A stretch of DNA of 64,000 nt from positions 124,001 to 188,000 of the forward strand of contig NZ_JBFNQN010000006.1 in assembly GCF_040796495.1 (NCBI RefSeq), written 5' to 3'. Source of the stretch: Kineococcus endophyticus. GTDB lineage: Bacteria; Actinomycetota; Actinomycetes; Actinomycetales; Kineococcaceae. Each line of letters opens with the position of its first letter. The first letter of the stretch is position 1. Under the pieces are notes generated by a model. It was given only the letters and a program-made list of their open reading frames with translations. It did not search any database and was not told where the DNA came from. Position numbers and translations under genes: made by a program. Positions 43,232 to 52,084 of this stretch are shown piece by piece.

Positions 43232-44197
43232 GTGGTCAACCTGCTCAACACCGATCTGAACCTGCTGGTCCCGCTCGACGCGCTGCTCACCGAGCGCAAC
43301 GTGACGCGGGCCGGTGCGCGCATCGGGGTCAGCCAACCCGCCATGTCCGCCGCCCTCGGACGCCTGCGACGGCAGTTCGGGGACGAGCTGCTCGTCCGCG
43401 TCGGCTCCCGCTACGAGCTGACCCCCCTGGCCGAGGAGCTCGGCAGCCGGGTGCGCGACGTGCTGCGCCTGGCCGAGGAGACCCTCCACCCCACGCCGGG
43501 CTTCGATCCCGCGAGCTCGACACGGGAGTTCACGGTCATCTCCTCCGACTACGCGGTCGCGGTCCTGTTCCCGCTGGTCATGGCGCGGCTGCGCGCCGAG
43601 GCGCCGGACGTCAAGGTGCGGGTCGTCAGCGTCGACGCCACCGCGATCGAGTCGCCGCAGACCGTCCTGCGCTCCGCCGACCTCCTGTTCACGCCCCGGG
43701 GCCAGACGTCCGGCATCGCCAGCACGGACCTGTTCACCGACCACTGGGTGTGCGTCAGCGGAACGCCCCGCCTCGGAGGCCGGCTCGACGAGGACGGTCT
43801 GCGCCGGTCCCGCTGGGCCCGGGCCTTCGCCGACCACGGGGGCACGGCGGCCGACCGCCGCGTCGACGAACTCGTCGTCGGAGCGCGCGTCGACCTCGTC
43901 GTCGACAGCCTCGCCCTGCTCCCGACCGCCATCGGCGGCACCGACCTGCTGGCCCTCGTCCCGCACCGGATGCTCCGGCACGCCGAGGCCCTCACGACGG
44001 TGCACCGCATCGACGTCCCCCTGCCGCGCACCTTTCTGCGCGAGGCGGCCTGGTGGCACCCGTCGTGGCAGGACGACGCCGGTCACCGGTGGTTCCGCCG
44101 GCTCGTGCGCGAGGCGGCGCGCGGACTGCCGGCCGACCCGTTCGCCGACCCGCTCGCCGACCCGGTGGCGACGGCGGACCTGGTGGCCACCGCCTGA
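43232..44197 (+). CDS. LysR-family transcriptional regulator of the ABC transporter
   Basis: 321 residues, GTG 43232 after GGGAG. DLNLLVPLDALLTERNVTRAGARIGVSQPAMSAALGRLRRQFGDELLVR is the LysR helix-turn-helix of the NodD/LinR-like group. The effector domain follows (FTVISSDYAVAVLFPLVMARLRAEAPDVKV). Placed between the permeases and the binding protein, it most likely recognises the twin modules at 40579 and 44236. The effector is probably the transported compound. A Pro/Asp-rich end (ADPFADPLADPVATADLV) is unusual. Confidence 0.88.
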   Translation: MVNLLNTDLNLLVPLDALLTERNVTRAGARIGVSQPAMSAALGRLRRQFGDELLVRVGSRYELTPLAEELGSRVRDVLRLAEETLHPTPGFDPASSTREFTVISSDYAVAVLFPLVMARLRAEAPDVKVRVVSVDATAIESPQTVLRSADLLFTPRGQTSGIASTDLFTDHWVCVSGTPRLGGRLDEDGLRRSRWARAFADHGGTAADRRVDELVVGARVDLVVDSLALLPTAIGGTDLLALVPHRMLRHAEALTTVHRIDVPLPRTFLREAAWWHPSWQDDAGHRWFRRLVREAARGLPADPFADPLADPVATADLVATA

Positions 44198-44235
44198 GTT
44201 CCCGCCCTGGGTTCCCACCGGAGTTCCGGGGTGCG

Positions 44236-44281
44236 GCATCACGCCGCGCGATGCGCACCATCCCGAGTAGTTGTTTCCGCC
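44236..44281 (+). promoter_or_regulatory. Shared LysR-type regulatory module, copy 2
   Basis: GCATC-N9-GATGC (44236-44254) is followed after exactly 15 bases by GTTGTTTCCGCC (44270-44281), as in copy 1 at 40579-40624. It lies 80 bases upstream of the binding-protein gene, the same distance as copy 1 from its gene. Confidence 0.65.
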
Positions 44282-44360
44282 GGACGTCACGGGCGGGGGA
44301 GGATCGGTGCAGGCGCCAGGGACTTGGCGAAAACCCCGACAACGCTGTCAGGAGATCTGC

Positions 44361-45656
44361 ATGCGACGCTCCACAACACGTTCCCGGATCCTCGCGGGTT
44401 TCATCGCCGGTGCCGTGGTGGCGACCACCGCGGCGTGTTCCTCCGGCGGTGACACCGCGGCGGGCGACGGACCCGTCACCATCAAGTTCGCGACCGAGAC
44501 ACCGACCGACGGTGAGGGCCCCTACCGCGCGCTGGCCAAGGCCTTCGAGGCCGCGAACCCCGACATCAAGGTCGAGGTCGTCGAAACCCCCCTCGACTCC
44601 TACGCCAACGTGCTGCGCACGCAGTTGCGCGGCGGCAACGCCCCCGACGTCTTCTACGGCGCTCCCGGCACCGGCAACAGCAACGCGCTGCTCACCCTCG
44701 CCGACGCGGGGCTGGTCGAGGACCTCGGCGACGCGGACTGGGTGACCAAGGCCGTGCCCGCGAGCTCGAAGAACCTCTTCGAGGTGGACGGGAAGACGTA
44801 CGCCGTCCCGCTCGACGTGTCGCCGAGCACCGAGATCGTCAACCAGACCGCCTACGCGGCAGCTGGGATCAAGCCGGCCACGACGACGGCCGAACTGCTC
44901 GGGCAGTGTGCGACGCTCAAGGCCGCCGGCAAGTCGATGTTCGCCGTCGCCGGGTCGGTGCCGGGCAACCTGTCCCTCATGGCGATGCAGTTCGCGTCCA
45001 GCACCGTCTACTCCGCGCAGCCGGACTGGAACGAGCAGCGCAAGGAGGGGAAGGTCACCTTCGCCGCAAGTGCGGAGTGGAAGCAGGCCCTCGGGGACGT
45101 CGTGGCCATGAAGGAGGCCGGCTGCTTCCAGGAAGGCGTCGCCGGCGCCGGGTTCGCCGAGATCACGCAGGCACTGACGAGCGGGTCCTCGTTGGGGATC
45201 TTCGCGCCGGCAGGGGCCGTGAGCGAGATCGCCGCCTCGACGCCAGGGACCGAGTTCGGTGTCGCGGTCCCCCCGGGGAAGACCGCGGAGGACACGCGGC
45301 TGACGGTCACCCTCTCGAACGCCATCGCTGTCTCGGCCCAGAGCAAGCACCTCGACGCGGCGAAGAAGTTCGTCGAGTTCGCGACCCAGCCGGCGCAGCA
45401 GGACGCCTTCGCGAAGGTCTCGGGGAACCTGTCCCTCACGTCGCTGGCGAACGAGGGGTCGCAGGTCCCGGCCCAGTTGTCCGGTCTGTCGACCCAGCTG
45501 GCCGACCAGAGCAAGCAGGTCCCGCTCGGCTACATCACCTGGAGCAACGGCGGTGTGACCGACGCCGTCGGCAAGGGTGTGCAGGGTCTGCTCACCGACC
45601 AGACGAGCGTCGACGACGTCCTCAAGGCCATGGACGCCGCCTACGACCAGGGCTGA
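44361..45656 (+). CDS. ABC transporter sugar-type substrate-binding lipoprotein
   Basis: 431 residues, ATG 44361 after CAGGAGA. The signal peptide RSRILAGFIAGAVVATTAAC ends in the lipobox TAAC, so the mature protein is a lipoprotein on the outer membrane face. The body is a family-1 binding fold: TIKFATETPTDGEGPYRALAKAFEAANPDIKVEVVETP, LRGGNAPDVFYGAPG, YAVPLDVSPSTEIVNQTAYAAAG. It would deliver an oligosaccharide, glycoside or similar solute to the two permeases at 40.7-42.5 kb. The shared upstream module supports co-regulation. Confidence 0.9.
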   Translation: MRRSTTRSRILAGFIAGAVVATTAACSSGGDTAAGDGPVTIKFATETPTDGEGPYRALAKAFEAANPDIKVEVVETPLDSYANVLRTQLRGGNAPDVFYGAPGTGNSNALLTLADAGLVEDLGDADWVTKAVPASSKNLFEVDGKTYAVPLDVSPSTEIVNQTAYAAAGIKPATTTAELLGQCATLKAAGKSMFAVAGSVPGNLSLMAMQFASSTVYSAQPDWNEQRKEGKVTFAASAEWKQALGDVVAMKEAGCFQEGVAGAGFAEITQALTSGSSLGIFAPAGAVSEIAASTPGTEFGVAVPPGKTAEDTRLTVTLSNAIAVSAQSKHLDAAKKFVEFATQPAQQDAFAKVSGNLSLTSLANEGSQVPAQLSGLSTQLADQSKQVPLGYITWSNGGVTDAVGKGVQGLLTDQTSVDDVLKAMDAAYDQG

Positions 45657-45664
45657 GCGGCGCT

Positions 45665-45701
45665 GCGCGAGGCCGGTACCCGAGGGGTGCCGGCCTCGCG
45701 C
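45665..45701. terminator. Strong bidirectional hairpin terminator
   Basis: GCGCGAGGCCGG (45665-45676) pairs perfectly with CCGGCCTCGCGC (45690-45701), and the inner bases extend the stem with one wobble pair. It separates the binding-protein gene from the convergent anti-sigma-like gene. Confidence 0.8.
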
Positions 45702-45705
45702 GCGT

Positions 45706-46611
45706 TCACCCGCCGGACCCCTGGTCCGCCCGCAGGTCCGCCACCGCGGCCGACAGGAGGGAGGTGAGTTCCTCCTCGCGGGCCGGTCGGGAACTCTCGA
45801 CCGACACGCCCACGGCGAGGTCACCCACCCGGGCGGCTGCGGAGACCTGGTGCACCGGACCGCCCTGGTAGTCGCCCGTGAAGTCGGTCGTCGCGGCCCA
45901 CGTCTGGTCCGCGCCCTGGACACTCACGGGGAACGGGGTGACCGCCCAGCCGAACCGGCAGGCCGCCCCGTCGGACCCGAGGCCGTCGAACGCGGCTTGC
46001 GCAGTGCCCGTCGGCCACCGCGTCACCAGCAGGGTGACGCCCTCCTGGGCGTCCGCCGGGGCGTCGACCGCGTTCCACTGCCACTTCCGCGCCGAGACGG
46101 TGCTCGGGTGGACCGTCGTCAGGTCGCAGGTGACGCCGAGACCCGCCAGCGGCGAGTTCTCCCGCTGGTAGGGGCCGCTGTCCGAGATCAGCTCGACCCC
46201 CGTCGGCACGGTCGCCAGGGTCCGGGGCAGCGGGGGCGGGGGCTCCTGCGCGGCGGGATCGGCGGGGCCGCTCGACGTCGGGGTCGTCGGGGGCGTCGAG
46301 GGCGAGGCCGGACGTTCCGGGAGCCGGCTCTCCGAACCCGTGGGGGTCCCGACGGGGGTGGTCGACACGCTCCCGCCCGGCCACACCTGCAGGGTGAGGG
46401 GTACGGCGGCGACGAGCACGACCGCGGCGACCGCCGTGCGGACGCGGCGTCGGGATCGGCGGCGGCGCACGCGCGTCAGCGCGCCCGTGGCCAGCGACCG
46501 CTCGTCCACCGGGCCCGTACGCACCTCACTCTCGAACGCTGCGAGGAGGAGGTCGGTGACCTCGTCGCCGGGGGGCTCCGGGGCCCTGCTCCGGTCGTCG
46601 TGGTCAGGCAC
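45706..46611 (-). CDS. Single-span membrane protein, probable anti-sigma partner
   Basis: 301 residues. The cytoplasmic part (1-60) is followed by one membrane segment (VRTAVAAVVLVAAVPLTLQV), a Pro/Ser/Thr-rich linker (about 85-130) and an extracellular domain with WQWNAVDAPADAQEGVTLLV and AACRFGWAVTPFPVSV. It overlaps the ECF sigma gene by eight bases, the usual arrangement of sigma and anti-sigma genes in actinobacteria. No zinc-binding HxxxCxxC is seen, so inhibition, if any, uses another fold. Start GTG 46611. Confidence 0.7.
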   Translation of the reverse strand: MPDHDDRSRAPEPPGDEVTDLLLAAFESEVRTGPVDERSLATGALTRVRRRRSRRRVRTAVAAVVLVAAVPLTLQVWPGGSVSTTPVGTPTGSESRLPERPASPSTPPTTPTSSGPADPAAQEPPPPLPRTLATVPTGVELISDSGPYQRENSPLAGLGVTCDLTTVHPSTVSARKWQWNAVDAPADAQEGVTLLVTRWPTGTAQAAFDGLGSDGAACRFGWAVTPFPVSVQGADQTWAATTDFTGDYQGGPVHQVSAAARVGDLAVGVSVESSRPAREEELTSLLSAAVADLRADQGSGG

Positions 46612-47269
46612 GGGTGACCCCCTCCTCCGTGAGCAGTCGGCGCAAGGTCGCCAGGCCGCGGTGCGCGTTGCTGCGCACGGTGGCCGTGGAGCAGTCCATG
46701 AGGTCGGCGATCTCGCTGTCCGGCAACCCCTCGTAGAGCCGCAGGACGATGGCGATGCGCTGCTTGTCCGGCAGTCGGCGCAGCAGGGCGAGGCACCGCT
46801 GGCGTTCGGCGAAGGGACCCGAGCCGTCGTCGGTCCCCGGGTCGGGGAGGTCTGCCGGGTCCGCGGTGTGCTCGCGGCGCCACGGCCGCCGGCGCAGGGT
46901 CGTGACGGCGTTGACGACCATCCGGTTGAGGTAGGCCGAGGGGTCGTCGACGGTCCGGATGCGGCTCCACTTGTCCACGCAGGTCGCCAGGACGTCCTGC
47001 ACCACGTCCTCGGCCTGGTGCTCGTCGCGCAGGAGGACCCGGGCCAGCCGCACCAGCTGCGGCCCCTTCCAGGCGACCAGCGACTCCAGGTCCAGCGGGA
47101 CGTCCGCCCCGGCGGGACCCCGCCCCGCGGCGCGTGCGCGGGCGGTGCGGTCCCCTCCGGCCGCACCGCCCGTCGCAGCACCCGCCACCTCGCCCCACCA
47201 GCCCGTGGACCACCCCGAGGAGGAGGCAGGTGCGGCGCCGCGCTCGGCGCCCTCGCTGGGAGGTGTCAC
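46604..47269 (-). CDS. ECF RNA polymerase sigma factor (SigE-family type)
   Basis: 221 residues. Region 2 is LVRLARVLLRDEHQAEDVVQDVLATCVDKW...DPSAYLNRMVVNAV (about 70-120). Region 4 is LRRLPDKQRIAIVLRLYEGLPDSEIADLMDCSTATVRSNAHRGLATLRRLL (about 165-215). A Gly/Ala-rich N-terminal leader of about 55 residues is unusual, and the true start could be internal. It probably directs a small stress or envelope regulon with the membrane protein encoded next to it. It lies 65 bases downstream of the nitrilase-like gene on the same strand. Confidence 0.88.
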   Translation of the reverse strand: MTPPSEGAERGAAPASSSGWSTGWWGEVAGAATGGAAGGDRTARARAAGRGPAGADVPLDLESLVAWKGPQLVRLARVLLRDEHQAEDVVQDVLATCVDKWSRIRTVDDPSAYLNRMVVNAVTTLRRRPWRREHTADPADLPDPGTDDGSGPFAERQRCLALLRRLPDKQRIAIVLRLYEGLPDSEIADLMDCSTATVRSNAHRGLATLRRLLTEEGVTRA

Positions 47270-47334
47270 GGACCTACGACGCGATCACCTCTGCCGTTCG
47301 TTGCACCGTGCGCTGGATCTGGTCTCGACGCGGT

Positions 47335-48201
47335 TCACGGCTCGGTCCGGTAGGTGTCGGGACGGCGCTCGGCCAGGTGGTGCAGCTTGCGGCGCGCCCG
47401 GTCGACGACGTGGTCGACGTCGACGGTCGCCTCGGCCAGACCACCCTTGGACCCGGTGCGCGCCAGGACGTCACCGCCGGGGCCGACGACCTTCGCCTGC
47501 CCGAGGAACCGCAGGTTCCCCTGGATGCCGGTCTGGTTCGAGGACACCCAGAGCACCTGGTTCTCCGCCGCGCGGGCGGAGTCGTAGAGGTCGAACAACC
47601 GGGACTGCCGGTCGTTGGGCAGCCGGGCGGCCCGGTCGGTGACGCTGGCGGGCCACGCGGAGAGGCAGGCGATGGTCCTCGCCCCGTCCAGGGCGAGGGA
47701 GCGGCTCGCCTCGGGGAACGTCTTGTCGTAGTCGATGAGCAGGCCCAGGCGCCCGACAGGGGTGTCGAAGGCGGTGAAGGAGTCACCGGCCGACAGCACC
47801 TCGGCTTCGCCGGCCGGCTGGTGGACCTTGCGGTGCCGCCCCAGCACCCCGTCACCGGTGACGCAGACCGCCGCGCTAAACCAGCACTGCCGACCGTGCA
47901 CGACCGCCACCTCGGTGTACCCCAGGCACACCGTCACCGGCCCCGCCGCGCGGGCGACCGCGGCGATCTCCTCGCAGCCCTCCTCCACGGCCGGGGGGGT
48001 GCCGCCGGTGTGCGGGTCGTCGAGGTCGGACAGGTACCCGCCCAGCGTCCCGTGGGGCAGGACCAGCAGGTCGACCCCGCTGCGCCGCGCTCCGGAGACG
48101 ACGGCCAGCGCCTTCTCGACCCCGCGTCCCACGTCGCGCCCGAAGTGCGCGGCCGCCGCCGCGACGCGGACGGAGCGGGAGTCCTCAGAGGTCGTGGTCA
48201 T
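47335..48201 (-). CDS. Nitrilase-fold pseudoenzyme lacking catalytic Glu and Cys
   Basis: 288 residues, clearly paralogous to the nitrilase at 52385-53284 (HFGRD, LGGYL, RHRKVHQP, AFDTPVGRLGL, GPGGDVLA). In the active family the triad is Glu-Lys-Cys. Here the Glu position reads LPHGTLGGY (His50), the Lys is kept (Lys125) and the Cys position reads LIDYDKTFPE (Asp157). The frame is intact, and the rest is well conserved, so this is not simple decay. It may bind a substrate, form mixed oligomers with the active nitrilase or have a changed reaction. ATG 48201; it overlaps the AMP-ligase gene by 17 bases. Confidence 0.85.
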   Translation of the reverse strand: MTTTSEDSRSVRVAAAAAHFGRDVGRGVEKALAVVSGARRSGVDLLVLPHGTLGGYLSDLDDPHTGGTPPAVEEGCEEIAAVARAAGPVTVCLGYTEVAVVHGRQCWFSAAVCVTGDGVLGRHRKVHQPAGEAEVLSAGDSFTAFDTPVGRLGLLIDYDKTFPEASRSLALDGARTIACLSAWPASVTDRAARLPNDRQSRLFDLYDSARAAENQVLWVSSNQTGIQGNLRFLGQAKVVGPGGDVLARTGSKGGLAEATVDVDHVVDRARRKLHHLAERRPDTYRTEP

Positions 48202-49636
48202 CGCAGGTGATCCTCCCGGACGGGGACGGCTGGGGACGCCAGCGGCTGCGCTGGACCTTGCCGGCCTCGTCGCGCAGCGGCTCGTCCACGAACCTCCACG
48301 CCACCGGTCTGGCCGGCGGGTCCAACCGCTCGGCGCACCAGCCGGCCAGCGCGTCCCGAGCGCCCTCGACCGGCGTTCCGCCGTGCAGGTCGACGACGGC
48401 GTGCACCCCGGGGACGGGGCCCGCCACGGCCACCGCCGACCGCACGTGCGGGTGTTCCTCCAGCACGGTCTCGACGTCGGCGGGAGCGATGCGGGAGGTG
48501 CCGACGGTGACGAGGTCGGCGAGGCGGTCACCGATGAAGAGGTACCCGTCGGCGTCGAGCCATCCGCTGTCGCCCAGGGTGTCCCACCCGTCGCGGACCG
48601 ACTTCCGTGCGCCGACGTAGCTGTAGGTGGGGTGGTCACGGCGCATGAGGACCTCGCCGACCTCTCCGGGCGCGCACTCGCTGAGGTCCGGGCGCACGAC
48701 GCGGAAGCTCGACCCCGGCAGGGCCCGGCCCACGGTTCCCGGCCGGGCCGTCCAGTCGTGCCCGTCGGTGAAGGCGAGTCCCTGGGACTCGGTGCCCGCG
48801 TAGAGCTCGTGGACCCGGTCCGGGCCGAGCCAGTCGATCCACGCCCGTTTCAGCCACGGTGCGCACCTCGCCCCCAGGTGCAGGACGGCCGTGAGCGAGG
48901 AGACGTCGGTGCGCGCCCGGTCCGGGTGCCGCCACACGGCGTGCATCATCGACGGGACGAGGACCCCCCAGGTGACGCTGTGCTGCGTCACCGTCCGCAA
49001 CCACTCGCCGGCGTCGAACCGGGGCAGGACGACGAGCTCGTGGCCGGTCATGAGGCCCCGCGCCGCGTAGACGAAGGGGGCGGCGTGGGTCAGCGGGCCC
49101 GCTACTAGCTGCACGGCCGACCGCGGGACGAAGGGGGCGACGCTTCCCCGGGGGTCGAAGCGGGCGGGAGCGGCTGCCCGGACGACCTTCGGTCGGCCCG
49201 TGCTGCCCGAGGACGTGGGGGCCTTCCAGCAGCTCGCGGCCAGGTCCGGCAGGGGTGTCGCCGGCGGTCCGTCCGGGGGGCCGGGAACGTCCGCGACCCG
49301 GTCGAGCACGACGGCGGGTCGACCGGCGGCGAGCACCGTGGCGCGATCGGCGGCGTCCATCCGCGGGGACAGCGGTTGCGGGGTCGCACCCGCCTTCCAC
49401 GCCGCGGCGAACGCGACGACGGTCTCGCAGCTGTTCGGCAGCGCGACCGCGACGAGGTCGTCGACCTGGACGCCCTGCGCGAGCCAGCGGCGGGCGAGGT
49501 CGTCGCTCCACTCGTCCAGCCCACGGCGGGTCAGGACGCGTCCGGCGCAGCGGACGGCGCCGGCGTCGGGATCGCGCCGCGCCCACCAGCGCAGTGCGGC
49601 GCCGATCGTCGGCGTCGTCTCCACGGGGCCGGTCAC
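48185..49636 (-). CDS. AMP-forming acyl/aryl ligase (ANL superfamily)
   Basis: 483 residues. SSGSTGRPKVVRA is the P-loop-like A3 motif. YAGTESQGLAF (A5), GWDTLGDSGWLDADGYLFIGDR (A7/A8) and RDEAGKVQRSRW (catalytic Lys) are all present, so the enzyme should activate a carboxylate with ATP. It may pass the acyl group to CoA or an amine. It is coupled by GTGA to the glycosyltransferase gene and overlaps the pseudo-nitrilase gene. It is not one of the core Nit1 families that I know, so it may tailor the cluster's product. Confidence 0.87.
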   Translation of the reverse strand: MTGPVETTPTIGAALRWWARRDPDAGAVRCAGRVLTRRGLDEWSDDLARRWLAQGVQVDDLVAVALPNSCETVVAFAAAWKAGATPQPLSPRMDAADRATVLAAGRPAVVLDRVADVPGPPDGPPATPLPDLAASCWKAPTSSGSTGRPKVVRAAAPARFDPRGSVAPFVPRSAVQLVAGPLTHAAPFVYAARGLMTGHELVVLPRFDAGEWLRTVTQHSVTWGVLVPSMMHAVWRHPDRARTDVSSLTAVLHLGARCAPWLKRAWIDWLGPDRVHELYAGTESQGLAFTDGHDWTARPGTVGRALPGSSFRVVRPDLSECAPGEVGEVLMRRDHPTYSYVGARKSVRDGWDTLGDSGWLDADGYLFIGDRLADLVTVGTSRIAPADVETVLEEHPHVRSAVAVAGPVPGVHAVVDLHGGTPVEGARDALAGWCAERLDPPARPVAWRFVDEPLRDEAGKVQRSRWRPQPSPSGRITCDDHDL

Positions 49637-50745
49637 AGGGCCGGCACCAGCCGCCGGTAGAGCCGCAGGTGCGCCTGCGCCGCGGCGTCCCAGGTGTGGG
49701 CGGCCGCCAGGTCGGTCCCCACCCGTCGGCGTTCGCGCTGCCCGGGACCGTCGGGGTCGGTCACCGCCGCGTGCAGCGCCGAGGCGATCGCGGGGATGTC
49801 GTCGGCGAAGGCGGCCGCGCCGGCGAAGACCTCGCGCAGCACCGGCAGGTCCCGGGTCACGAGCGGGACGCCCGCGGCCAGGGCCTCCATGGCCGCGAGG
49901 CCGAAACCCTCCTTGGTGGACACGAACCCCATGGCGGACGCGCCGGCGACGAGCGAAGGCAGGTCGTCCTGCGCGACGGGCCCCAGGACGACCGGGGCGA
50001 CGCGCAGGTCGCGGGCCAGCCGGTCGAACTCCGTCCGGTAGTCGCGGTAGTCGAACAACGTCTCCCCACCGGCGACGACGAGGGAGACGTCGGGCAGGTC
50101 GCGGCGCAGCAGCGCGACGGCACGCAGGAGGTCGGTGCTGCCCTTGCGCGGTTCGATGCCGCCGACGGCCAGGACGTACCGCCCGAACCGTTCCCGCCAC
50201 CGCACGCGCCGCGCCCGCGCGGAGGGTGCGTCGGAACCCGCTGCGGTGAACGGTGCGGCGTCGACCCCGTTCGGGATGACGACGGGGTCGAGGCCCCAGC
50301 CGGCGCGCACCTCGGCGGCCACGGCCTGCGACACGCAGACGTGGGCGAACGGTTCGACGATCGCCCGCTCGTGGCAGGCCGCCAGTTCCGGCGTCGTGAA
50401 CGTGTCGAGGTGGTGGACGGTGCGCACGCACCGGCCGACGGCGTTGGCGCTGATGCAGTCCTGGGCGTGCACGACGTCGTAGCCGGCCGCGTCGAAACCC
50501 CGTCGCAGCACGTCGATCGACCGCAGGATCCGCGCACCCACCGTCTCGCCCTCCTGCGCGGCGAACTCCACGACGCGGACGTCGACGCGGGGGTCCACGG
50601 GCCGGAAGAACGTCTGGTCGCCGCCGCGGCCCAGCGTCCACACCGACACCTGCGCCCCGGCCTCGACGAGCGCCTCGGCGAGGGCGAGGGTGTGGACGAC
50701 CCCGCCGCGGGGTTTGGTGGAGTACGTGGTGAGGGCGATGCGCAT
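49633..50745 (-). CDS. Family-4-type glycosyltransferase (MSMEG_0565-like)
   Basis: 370 residues. RIALTTYSTKPRGGVVHTLALAEAL is the start of the MSMEG_0565 group. The GT-B donor half has AVGGIEPRKGSTDLLRA, VLGPVAQDDLPSLVAGASAMGFVSTKEGFGLAAMEALAAGVPLV, which includes the E-x7-E donor motif. It would move a sugar from a nucleotide sugar to an unknown acceptor. Its presence in nitrogen-starvation clusters is typical. ATG 50745, one base after the flavoprotein stop. Confidence 0.9.
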   Translation of the reverse strand: MRIALTTYSTKPRGGVVHTLALAEALVEAGAQVSVWTLGRGGDQTFFRPVDPRVDVRVVEFAAQEGETVGARILRSIDVLRRGFDAAGYDVVHAQDCISANAVGRCVRTVHHLDTFTTPELAACHERAIVEPFAHVCVSQAVAAEVRAGWGLDPVVIPNGVDAAPFTAAGSDAPSARARRVRWRERFGRYVLAVGGIEPRKGSTDLLRAVALLRRDLPDVSLVVAGGETLFDYRDYRTEFDRLARDLRVAPVVLGPVAQDDLPSLVAGASAMGFVSTKEGFGLAAMEALAAGVPLVTRDLPVLREVFAGAAAFADDIPAIASALHAAVTDPDGPGQRERRRVGTDLAAAHTWDAAAQAHLRLYRRLVPAL

Positions 50746-50746
50746 G

Positions 50747-52084
50747 TCAGCCGACGCCGACGGTCCGGTGCTCGTGGTCCTGGTCCTGGTCGTGGTGGTG
50801 GTCGTGCTGGAGCGGGAGTTCCGCGACGGGCGGTGCACCGGTGATGCGGTCGGCCAGGAACTCCGCGTCCCGCGCCACCCCGGCGAAGCGTCCCGAACCC
50901 CACGTGTGCATCCAGGGCAGACCGAGGAAGAACAGGCCGGGGGTGCCCGTGACCCCGCGCGTCTGGCGCGGGCGGCCCCGGCCGTCGAACACGCCGACCT
51001 CGATCCAGCGGTGGTCGGCGCGGTAGCCGACGCTCCACACGACCGACGTGACGCCGGCCGCTGCCAGGTCGAGTTCCGTCGCCTCCCCCTCCGGGCGCCA
51101 CACGGGGGTGTAGCGCTCCTCGGCGGGCGCATCGATCCCCCGCGCCGCGATCCACCGGTCGATGCCGTCCTTGATGGACTCGGCGACCGCGTCGGCGTGG
51201 TCGAGCGCCGCGCCCAGCGTCGGGGTGAACCGGGCCACGCCGTCGCGGACGTCCACGAGGCGGCCGTGCAGGCCCATGCCCTCGCGGGCGAAGGCGCGCA
51301 GGTCGATGTCGCGCCCGCCGTCGCGGCCCGTCATGTAGTGGTTCGTCTTCTCCTGCGCGGCAGCCCCTCCGGGGACCTCGGCCGCGGTGACGTCGTAGGT
51401 GCCCATGTCCTCGAGCCAGGCGATGCAGTCCCGGCCGCGGTAGCGACGGGCGCAGCGCGGTGCGTTGCCGACGGCCAGGTGGACCCGACGGCCGGCCAGG
51501 TGCAGGTCCTCGGCGATCTGCGCCCCCGACTGCCCCGACCCGACCACGAGGACCGCCCCGGCGGGCAGCTGGTCGGGACCGCGGTAGGCGGAGGAGTGCA
51601 GTTGCGTGACGTCCGCGGGGAGCCGCTCGGCGGCCGCGGGGACGACGGGCGTGTGGTACCCGCCCGTCGCGACGACGACGTGGTCGGCGGTGAAGCGTCC
51701 GGCGGTCGTGTCGAGCGAGAACCGGTGCTCACCCTCCTGCCGCAGCGACGTGACCGCCACCCCCTCGCGCACCGGGGCACCGAAGGACCGGGCGTACTCC
51801 GTGACGAACCGGTGCACCTCGTCGCGGGGCATGAAACCGTCGGGGTCGGTCCCGCCGAACTCGCCCGAGTAGGACCACCCCGGCAGGCGGCACTGGAAGT
51901 TCGGGGTGACGAGCGTGAACGCGTCCCACCGTCCGTCCCGCCACTCGTGGGCTGTGCGGTCGCGTTCGAGCAGGACGTGGTCGACGCCGCGGGCCCTGAG
52001 GTGCCAGCTCAGGGACAGACCGGCCTGCCCGGCGCCCACGACGACGACCGCGTGGTGCTCGGGGGTGGTTCCGGTGGCGTTCAC
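50747..52084 (-). CDS. Flavin-dependent oxidoreductase (MSMEG_0569-like)
   Basis: 445 residues. [30 protein letters not shown] is the FAD Rossmann motif, and [29 protein letters not shown] is the NADPH motif, as in group B monooxygenases. [16 protein letters not shown] and [18 protein letters not shown] fit the MSMEG_0569 family. The C-terminus carries the run [13 protein letters not shown], a possible metal-binding tail. It probably oxygenates the pathway intermediate. GTGA coupling (52081-52084) links it to the small protein upstream. Confidence 0.9.
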   Translation of the reverse strand: MNATGTTPEHHAVVVVGAGQAGLSLSWHLRARGVDHVLLERDRTAHEWRDGRWDAFTLVTPNFQCRLPGWSYSGEFGGTDPDGFMPRDEVHRFVTEYARSFGAPVREGVAVTSLRQEGEHRFSLDTTAGRFTADHVVVATGGYHTPVVPAAAERLPADVTQLHSSAYRGPDQLPAGAVLVVGSGQSGAQIAEDLHLAGRRVHLAVGNAPRCARRYRGRDCIAWLEDMGTYDVTAAEVPGGAAAQEKTNHYMTGRDGGRDIDLRAFAREGMGLHGRLVDVRDGVARFTPTLGAALDHADAVAESIKDGIDRWIAARGIDAPAEERYTPVWRPEGEATELDLAAAGVTSVVWSVGYRADHRWIEVGVFDGRGRPRQTRGVTGTPGLFFLGLPWMHTWGSGRFAGVARDAEFLADRITGAPPVAELPLQHDHHHDQDQDHEHRTVGVG

